Positions 55,690 through 64,000 of a stretch of DNA of 64,000 nt are shown piece by piece. The stretch is from contig CM022665.1 in assembly GCA_012295275.1 (NCBI GenBank), positions 10,470,976 to 10,534,975 on the forward strand, read 5' to 3'. Within the stretch, counting starts at the first letter, position 1. Each line of letters starts with the position of its first letter. Under the pieces are notes generated by a model. The model was not told where the DNA came from. It searched no databases and saw nothing but the letters and a program-made list of their open reading frames with translations. A program made the translations under genes and the position numbers. The DNA comes from Chrysomallon squamiferum (Eukaryota > Mollusca > Gastropoda > Neomphalida > Peltospiridae).

Positions 55690-57540
55690 AAAATATGTGA
55701 AGGTAATTTTTATGCTTATGGCTAAATACTTGTTAGATAAATAGTAAGTTAGAATAGTATTTGGGGAATTGCTATAAGTAAGATGAGTTTTACTTCATAT
55801 AGACATAGTGTTTCAAATGAGATTGATAAAAATATTTTTATTTGTGTGTTGTAATAGTCATCGTTATTTACTGGAGTCAATAACATCACCTAGTCACCAG
55901 TGATATATTAAGATTTGTTGTTTAGATTTATGACAGTGTTTTTATTAATATATACATTCAATTATATATATATAGTCTTTACAAATGTACATGTAGGTGG
56001 AAATGAAGGTTAAACCATTTAAATGCACATGTTGATGTACACAGTTTTCTACTTTTTAGTCATAATATTATTGTGATGTTAATTTTTAACTATAGAATGC
56101 AGTGCATAATGTTTCTACATTATAAACTTTAGTAGAAATATACATGAAATATATAATTTATATTTTGTTAACCATTTGATCTGGTAAATTTTGCAGCAGA
56201 TTGTTGTGCAATAACGTAGCTGGTTGTGTTATTTTATTTAAAACTTTATCATTCCAATACTTAAAACAAAAACAAACACACAAAAAGTTGTTTATATTGC
56301 CTTTTAAAATTTGTACTGTCCTTAAAAAAAACAAAAAAAACAACAACTTAAAAACAAAATGATTAATTAATTAAAACTGTTTTAGATTTCTTTAATTTAA
56401 ATTATTTAAACTTTTTAAACTTTTATTTATTTATTTATTTTTTTAAATATTATTATCATTACTGGTGTTATTATTGTTATTATTACTTACTTAAAGGGAA
56501 TTTATTGTGTTTATGATACTAAATGATGATTATATATACCAACAGCCAAATATACTGTTTTTCTAAATTGCTGGTTCTTCTCTTTTTATTAATAATAACA
56601 TCATGCATTGTTTCAGTAAAGATCTGTCCTGCCACAAATAAAACAATTACTTAAAAGTAGGTTGTATGTACCTCAAACAGTATTCTTATATTAGTAGAAA
56701 TAATTATATTTATGTGAAAGTGTTTTACAACTGCCCTTTAATTACACTATCTTGTGATCTTTTGTATTGGTTTGATGTGCACATATATAAATGTATTTAT
56801 TACACAGAATATTAACAGTATTACTTCTTGTGAAGGACTAAGTTTCATTTGTTATAAAATGTGGTCCTGAAGTTTAAAAATAATTTTACCTTCTTATTTG
56901 CAGATAAAATTGTATGCAGGTTTGTTTTAAAAAATATATATATTAAAAAAAAAACAAAAAAAAATGTACCTGTTTTTTTATTTCACAGTGGCATAGGAAA
57001 CTTAAAAAAAATGCTCAAATGAGATTAAAAAGTATGATGCATTTATGAAGCATATTTAATATTTAATGAATGAAACAAAATTAAATTGTTTTAAATATAT
57101 GTTACAAAAATTGTTATAAACTGTTCAATGGATTGTATTTGTGTCTGAGCTTATAATTTTTTATTCAGATGACATCTGGGTGCATTACTTTATATATTGA
57201 ATTTGTTAAATTTCTTTCAAAAAAAAAAGAAATAGAAAGTCTAACAAACCTTTTAACAAGGTTCAGTTTTCAACTTTCTTTCCTTTGCGATATCTTATAA
57301 TCTTAAGTTTTTAATTTGAATTTTTTTTTTTTTTTTTTTTTTGTATAGGTTTTATTCACCTAATTTTTCAGTGTAATAAGGTTCACTTTTCTGCTGTCAT
57401 TCTTTTCTGATATATCATAAATCATCTGTCAACTGATAACCACCTTATTTTGAATCCGAGTTGTGTTTTTTGACGTCTGATTAACCTGATTTTTCAGTAT
57501 ATGCATTTTGTTTTTCCATTTATTAGATCTGTTTACAATG

Positions 57541-57586
<46 letters not shown>

Positions 57587-58585
57587 TTACTATATTTGTT
57601 TAAAATCTCACAAATTTTCCTCAAGTTTTTACATTTTGCATCCAAGATTGTGGGTGAATATTATTTTTTCTTTGCTTCATAAATTTGGTTTTTTCAACAT
57701 GGGTTTATGTATGAACGTTGTGTGTGTTTGAGAGAGAGAAAGAGAGCAAATGAGAGAGCAGTTTTTTAATGTTTAGTGCCATACTCATGTATTTAGTTGA
57801 ACCTGTTATATGTGTATTATACATGTATCTAATATATAGTGGTTTTCTGTGTTAATAGCATAATTTAAATTTTTGCCTACTTTTGAAAAAGCAAGAAATT
57901 ATATTGGACTTTTTATAACTTTACTAAAAATGGATTCTAGTATTTATTTGACAATCATGTGATGTGATATTTATATGTATATGTATGTATATATATATAT
58001 ACACATTAATATGTATTTTATATTTCTATTATGTGACAGATAAATCGTTAATGAGGCTTTGTGGTCAAATATAATTCATTTTTATTTTAAAAAAATACAC
58101 AAAAAACTTATTTATAATTATGGTACTTTTGGGGGAGATTCTTTTTTTTATATTTGGTTTTTGTTAAATGTTTTTAAGAAAAAAAATCGTCAAGTGTAGT
58201 CTTTGAAAAAAAAGAAGAAATATTTATATATATACCCTCCAAAATATATAGAAATCAAAACATTTGTGGTTTTTTTGGTAGTTTTGATACTAATTGTTGT
58301 TTTACTAATAGTACTACATATTATTTTCATTAATTTTTGTTATGTGTGTAGTAAATAATAACAGTGAAACCATAAATTAAGATTGCAAATTCAGTTACTA
58401 CATTTATTAGCAACAGATTTATTGTTTGTTACTAGTTTTGTATACTTCATTTTTATTACTTTTATTTTATTTATTTATTTATTTACTTTATTTTAATGTT
58501 TGTCTTTACTGCATTCCACCTTGTTTTATTAATTTTGTATTATTTGTATTCTTTGAATAAACTACACACATTGTTTTTGGAAAGG
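55551..58585 (+). other. Probable long 3' UTR of the SLC46-like gene
   Basis: About 3 kb of AT-rich sequence without coding signal runs from the stop to an AATAAA at 58556-58561, followed by a T/GT-rich stretch, as expected of a cleavage site. It contains a (TA)n(TG)n tract at 55652-55689 and an A-run of about 38 at 57546-57583. Earlier AATAAA sites exist, so shorter isoforms are possible. Confidence 0.4.
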
Positions 58586-59388
58586 TAAATGTTTGTCATG
58601 CATAAATCTTATATAATAATTAAAAATATAATTATCTTAAAATAAAAAATTTAAAAGAATTTGTGTTTGTATTTATGCTATTATTTTATGGAAATGTTAT
58701 GGCACAAACACCAAAATTCATTTTATGAAAGGTGTTTTGAAGTACACAAAATGCACTGAGGCATTTTATTCATACTGTAATCATAGATGTGTATATAATG
58801 TAGTTATCAGACCTAACAAACACCGTGAAAATTGTTATATTTCTTTTTATACAGACTTCTGTCCTGTTCAAGTTGTTCCTGAACATTTAATACTTTCAGT
58901 ACAAAACCATTTATCTGGTTTCAACAAGTCTGGAAAATTCAGAAAGCTGGCTACTTCCAAATTTGGCATGCTCATTGTTTCAGTGAATCCCATTCAAAAG
59001 AATTATTCAGTGTGTAGCATATCCTCTCACAGAAAGTTACTATTTATTTCAAATTATTATCATTTTCATCTATTACCATATCTAAAAGATTTAGCAGAAA
59101 TGCAGTTTGCTGATCACTTGAAAGCACACTGTATACAGGTATTTTAAAAAAGATCAAACAGACCATGCTTTAAAAGTGTTTTAAACAGTTTATTTTTTTT
59201 TTATCGCTTATTTTATATTTGATATTTATTTTTAGCCTTGCTTGTTGGATAAATGCTTCAGTATCTCTATTTCACATAAGTGGGTTCAAAAGCTCTGAAG
59301 TATGATTTATTTCAGTATGAGATGACAAATGTGTAATAACTGTCACCTTCTGACAGAACTTGTTTTATTACAATCATACAACCAGATC

Positions 59389-60828
59389 TTTATTTGATCC
59401 AGACACTGCACATTTACTAACATTAATTAAACATGGGGACAAAAACTATTTTTCTTTTTAAAAATCAGAAAATAAATGTAATTATTAAAGTCGGATTTTA
59501 AAAGGTGATATTTCTTACTCTGTGAGACCAGATTAGCAAAAAGGAAAGAAAAAACAAACTTCAGACATTTTAATGTATGGCCTTTAATGAGGTAAATGCA
59601 TTTTGGAACATTTCCTGCACCTTGACACAAGAACACAAAAAATACTGAGACATAAAACAAAACACAGTTGTAAAACAGAATAATTTGATTAAAATAGATG
59701 TATAAATACAAAAAAAAACTTATACATTTCAAGAAGGATTAAACTACACTTTAAAATTGATTAGTTTGCCATGTCACAAATATGAAGAGTGTGAAAAACT
59801 TGAAGCTCGTTGTGATTTGGCCTGTGTCTTATGTGGCTATTAAAATTCAGTCACTATAATCTACATTTATATTGTTTTTATAAAATAAAAATGCATATCC
59901 TGAATATCATTTTTAATTTATATATTTTTTTAATGTACACAAGTTCCAACAACCCATCTTTAATAAGGTAATTTATTTGTTACCAAACTGAGCATACATT
60001 CGAATGTAACATTTCAAATGAAGAATTTCACCTGAACTTCAAAACATGAAAAATACTTTGTGAGCACCTCCTGATGTTTAATGTGTATCAGTGCAGCAGA
60101 CTTCAGAAATTCATACATTTATTTATAATATAACTGAATATCAGGGATATTATAAAAGTTATCCAAAAAAACAAAAGTGATAAAAATAACACAATAACTC
60201 GTAATGCAGGCATTCATAAAACACATTAAAAAATATATAATGTACAAAACAATGGCTTTTAAAAATAGACTCACTGACACGTTTACAACATATTATGACA
60301 ATTAGATACAAGAATTTAAAGATTCTTGTTAAAATCTTGAACGTGCTCAGCACTGTACAAACCTACATATATACATATATATGTATATGTATATATATAT
60401 ATTATTTTTTTTTAAATTCATTTTTGCTTCGTCTCCCTTACCATTACCGCTGGAGAAAGATAATCAAATTTCTTTTGTAAAAATATCAAATGTTTGGTAT
60501 GTTAAAATTATGTAAATGTACCCCCATTTCCTGAATATTCTAAAATACAATTACAAAATAATCTTTTATCATTTTAATGAGTGATGTTATGATTAATATT
60601 TTACCCAAAATATCTTACACAGAACAAGCAGTGATAATATAGCCTTCCAGTTCTTTACATTCTGTTTCTGTGAAAAGTGATTTTGAAAAAAAATTGTCCT
60701 TTAAATGCTATGGGCACATAATAAAATGATAGACTCCATTCCTATATTTTTTCTTGTCTTTTGTCCCTTAAAGATGTGATCAGAAAAGACACCATTTAAA
60801 GCATTGTTAATTAATACCTACACTTTAA
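59389..60828 (-). other. Probable 3' UTR of the AK5-N-domain gene
   Basis: AT-rich non-coding sequence downstream of the stop. A - strand AATAAA (TTTATT on +) lies at 59389-59394. The 3' ends of this gene and the SLC46-like gene would face each other with about 0.8 kb between them. Confidence 0.3.
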
Positions 60829-61182
60829 CTACACTTGAGGTTCAGTCAATGCAAAGACTTCTGGTTTGTAATTTCCTTCTTGAGGATGGTTCTCATTCAT
60901 ATTGTTAATGTGTTCCTCCATCTCGTATTCCTTGTCAAATTTTGATCCATCTCTGATCAGACGTCTTCTAACAGGATCCCTGTAAGGATGGAGATCACGT
61001 ACAAATGTTTCCCAGTTTACGTTGTCCACACCAATCTCTCTGATCTTTATAAGTTTATCTTCAATAAACATCACTGGATCATCTGGTCGTTCAAGCATTA
61101 AACTGCTGATGAGCGCTTCGAACAGTTGTGGAATTCTGTGGTCTGCCAGATACTTTTTTGATTCCTCGCGTTTGCCAGCCAT
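60829..61182 (-). CDS. Small protein matching the N-terminal domain of adenylate kinase 5 (no kinase domain)
   Basis: A single coding exon of 117 aa. Residues 8-55, with YLADHRIPQLFEALISSLM then PDDPVMFIEDKL, closely match the start of vertebrate AK5 (YLARREIPQLFESLLNGLM, PEDPVEYL), a DPY30/RII-alpha docking-like helical pair also seen in EFCAB10 and AK8-type axonemal proteins. Conserved NWETFV follows; the tail is charged (KEYEMEEHINNMNENHPQEG). There is no P-loop or any adenylate kinase core, and the TAG stop is intact, so this is a stand-alone domain protein. A role in docking to an amphipathic helix, perhaps in cilia, is inference. The ATG at 61182 is used; the frame extends only two codons upstream to a TTG. 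A - strand acceptor with a long pyrimidine tract (CTTTTTTTCAG, exon from 61273) and a CAACAG|GTAATC donor at 63874 suggest a spliced 5' UTR. Confidence 0.82.
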   Translation of the reverse strand: MAGKREESKKYLADHRIPQLFEALISSLMLERPDDPVMFIEDKLIKIREIGVDNVNWETFVRDLHPYRDPVRRRLIRDGSKFDKEYEMEEHINNMNENHPQEGNYKPEVFALTEPQV

Positions 61183-61379
61183 AGCCAAATAAAACTATAC
61201 AGTTAATCAAGGACAGCTGATTGTGAATCTTTAATCAGTATCTGAATCTGGTCTTTCTTGCTTTTCGATTTAACTGAAAAAAAGAAAAAAGAAAGATAGA
61301 CAATTTAGCATTTTTATAAATTTGAAAAAAAAGAGAGGAAAAAAGGATGGTATAGCATTTGAATAAATTATTTTTCTCA

Positions 61380-61556
61380 AAGATTTTGAACTGACTTCAA
61401 AATATATTTTTTACTGGGGACAAAAAAAAACAAGGGAAACAAAAATATAGAAAAAAGATTTATCATTTATATAAAATTCTAGTTCTCTGATTTGAACTGA
61501 CTTCAAAATATATTTTTAACTCAGGATGGCAAAAGTGAACTTTTAATTAAAAAAAA

Positions 61557-61597
<41 letters not shown>

Positions 61598-61710
61598 GAA
61601 TAAAAATAAATAAATAAATAAATAAATAACAATATTAAAATTTTGCATTTATATAGTCATTTCTCCATTTCCAAATGACTCCAAAATAAATTTTTGACAC
61701 AGAAAAGCAA
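61380..61710. repeat. Three diverged repeats upstream of the AK5-N-domain gene
   Basis: TTTGAACTGACTTCAAAATA, then TATTTTT and ACTCAGG/ACTGGGG, followed by a poly(A)-rich stretch, appears near 61385 and 61491, with a more diverged copy near 61664 (AATGACTCCAAAATAAATTT). Between the second and third lies (AAT)n(AAAT)n. Confidence 0.55.
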
Positions 61711-62339
61711 AAGCAAGCTATAAAATTATTTCTGAGAAACATTAAAAAAAAAATTCTACAAACTGCATAAACTGAACTTTGCAGTGCAAGAAAATAGTGA
61801 TATATTTGTAAAATGAATGTAGGTGAATCGATATATGTGCTGCACTGGCATGAAACAGTAACTTCTGTCTGCTGATCTATTAATATGTCTAAGTATTATA
61901 ATAAATCTGATGAAGATACAATTGAATCTTCTAAGTGCATTTTGAATATATCCAAGAAACTGCTTACAGTTTTTGTTAATAATAAAGAATGACAATAAAA
62001 TAACAAGGTCAGCTGTTTTCCCTTCTTACATTTTTTTTTATGCCATTCCATATAAGAAATGCATAATTATAATAATAATCTAAATAGATCTAGCACCTCA
62101 ACCAATGGTTTACATGTTTTTACTTGTTTGCTTTCATCTTTAAGTAGACTAAATCCAATACAAATTAGAAATTCATAATAATGTTACATAATAATTGACA
62201 AATATATCATTGTATTGAGTATGTACAACAGGCCTTAAAATAAAATGTTTTTTCACATTAAAGATTGTTTAAAAAAAAAATGACATCAGTTCCAAACTCT
62301 TTGCACCATCTTTTTATGAATATGAAAAATAAATAAATA

Positions 62340-62341
<2 letters not shown>

Positions 62342-62403
<62 letters not shown>
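62342..62403. repeat. (AAT)n microsatellite
   Basis: About 20 AAT units flanked by (AAAT)n; the poly-Leu frame on the - strand is an artefact. Confidence 0.9.
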
Positions 62404-62411
<8 letters not shown>

Positions 62412-63874
62412 AAATAATAAATAAAAATAAGGAAAGAAAGCAAGAAAAAGAAACGTTTTGAAAGCAAATCAGAAAATCCATTTCAGTAAGGATTCACATG
62501 AGTAACAAAAGCAAAATACTTTGAGGTTTACAAACTTATTTTAATTAAAATTTCTATATAATTCTATTCTTTTAAATTTTATGTTTACAAAAGTTTAATT
62601 AATTGCTAATTTTCGCCATCTTGGAAAATGAATGTTTTAATATTAAGCCATTTTGGATTGCTGTTGTTGGTTGAATTAATTGTTTAGGTTTTTATTTATA
62701 TAAATTTTTTTTCTACTCCATCATATGTTTCTTTTTCTTTCTTTTTTTACCCTCTCCATCCCCCTTTTTTTCTTTTGTTTTTACCTCTTATCTCAATTAC
62801 TGATTATAAATACATCATTACTGCTGCATTCAATCTTCTCTATAACTAACATTTTCTTTTATCTACAACAATGTCCAGACCTTCTAAAATTACTTAAAAG
62901 CATTTTCTTATTAACGAGCTTTTGTTCCATCTCTGTTTGCAGTTAATTATTTAGAGTCTAGTCGTTAGTGAGTAAGATTATCTAATTCTAACTTAATTAT
63001 ATTCAAGGAAACCATAATTAGGCATAAGTAGATTCTAAACAGTTCCACTCAAAAATATAATTTGTGATAGAAGTCAATTTTTAGATTTTATTTTGTTGTA
63101 TATTTGTTTATTCATTATTTTATTTTATTTATTTATTTATTTTTGTTATGGTGGGTAAGGTCCTATAATTAAAAATAAATAAATAAAAAAATATATTTAT
63201 TTACTGTAACGGATATAACTTTTGCAATTAAAATGTCGATAATTACCCATGTGAATTTTTTTTTTTTTTTTTTTTTTTAAATAATAAATAAATAAGAAAA
63301 AGAAGAAAAAAGGAAAGGGAAAAGAAGTAAAGAAAAAGATAAAAAAAATCTACGCTATTTTGTAACTTAAATTTTTTTATTTTATTGTTATTAATTCTCT
63401 GTCCCTATATGTTGGATCTGCGCCAGTGAATTCCAACACAATAAATAAATAAATAAATAACGGTTATAAATATTTATTTTGATGAATTTACTTTTAAAAA
63501 AAATGTAAATTAAGCGCAGTTTTTTTTTTTTTTTTCTTTTGACGCATTTAATTAATTATCGTAAATACTCTCGTAATAAATTTTATATACCCTTTATATT
63601 ACTGTATAATTAACACTAATTATAAAATAAATCATAATATGATCAATGACAAAAAAAAAAAAAAAAAAAAACGCTTTAAAATTATAAATGGGATTATAAT
63701 AATTCCCTAACTCGTTTTCAAAGAGTGAAAGTCAATCAGGCTAAAATATACTTAAATTTTTTAAATTACTTAGGGCTACTTAAGCAATAATTATCAAACA
63801 TTTGTTCACGACTGGTACAAGATAAGCCTAGCTAGTTACAGCTGCAATGGGAAAAGTTTAAGATAATGATTACC

Positions 63875-64000
63875 TGTTGTGGCTGACCGTAATATTTTGG
63901 CAGTTTCCTTGAAAACCAAAAAGAAAAAAAACTAACACCCCACCCCACCCCACCGAAAAGAAAAAAAAAACAAAAAATGTTCCAGATTCCAAACTAGTTT
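63875..64000. other. Right edge of the window
   Basis: If the donor at 63874 is real, this holds the untranslated first exon and proximal promoter of the AK5-N-domain gene on the - strand. It contains an A-rich and (CCCCA)n-like stretch (63937-63953). Nothing else is seen. Confidence 0.25.

Larger units (their letters stand above)
61273..63874 (-). other. Candidate 5' UTR intron boundaries of the AK5-N-domain gene
   Basis: The - strand shows a donor (AACAG|GTAATC) with its exon ending at 63874, and a pyrimidine-rich acceptor with its exon starting at 61273. That exon contains stops upstream of the ATG at 61182, so it would be untranslated up to there. The interval otherwise holds AT-rich simple repeats, including (AAT)n at 62342-62403, and no coding exon that I can see. 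Boundaries are inferred from splice consensus only. Confidence 0.3.

Noticed and set aside
58725-59147. 140-codon + strand open frame after the SLC46-like gene
   Set aside because: No recognisable motif, no splice context, composition like the surrounding AT-rich flank; likely chance.

Overview
The window is nuclear DNA from an animal. It is strongly AT-rich, crowded with microsatellites and homopolymer runs, and its genes are cut into short exons by GT-AG spliceosomal introns. The gene set (a spliceosomal J-protein, a mitochondrial ribosomal protein, an SLC46-type transporter and a protein resembling the N-terminus of AK5), together with the repeat load and the decayed Tc1 and LINE remains, fits an invertebrate metazoan. 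A mollusc, possibly a cephalopod, is my best guess, but no marker in the window fixes the clade.

Layout. Positions 1-22,100 are gene-poor: simple repeats (including large compound arrays at 5.5, 11, 14, 15.9 and 20.3-21.2 kb), two retroelement 3' tails near 10.2 and 10.7 kb, and a doubtful transposase scrap at 16.6 kb. DNAJC8 follows on the + strand (22,130-30,478, nine exons, complete, 273 aa). Its 3' flank holds a worn tandem repeat and, further on, a MITE with terminal inverted repeats (34.77-35.23 kb). The mitochondrial ribosomal protein mL48 gene lies on the - strand (five firm exons, 37,094-40,100; two tentative 5' exons at 41.3 and 42.7 kb). Its likely 5' end faces two coding-looking + strand exons of an unrecognised gene (42,984 onward) across a short interval with two CRE-like sites. 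Two related inverted-repeat elements sit side by side at 43.6-45.2 kb, then a LINE RNase H-tail fossil and a Tc1 transposase fossil at 46.1-47.9 kb.

Positions 48.34-52.12 kb are a tandem array of roughly 19 units of about 172-195 bp plus several 330-bp units. On the - strand, at least eight units contain a short open cassette of 66-84 nt, each a multiple of three and with the same phase on both sides, bounded by an AG acceptor and a GTTAGT or GTAAGT donor. This is the most unusual structure here: either a repeated-exon array or a decaying satellite that mimics one.

A complete four-exon SLC46-family (proton-coupled folate transporter-like) gene follows on the + strand (52,966-55,550, 523 aa) with a probable 3 kb 3' UTR. 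Facing it on the - strand is a small intact gene (60,829-61,182, 117 aa) matching the N-terminal docking-like domain of adenylate kinase 5 without any kinase domain. The genes look unrelated in pathway; nothing suggests a functional cluster.
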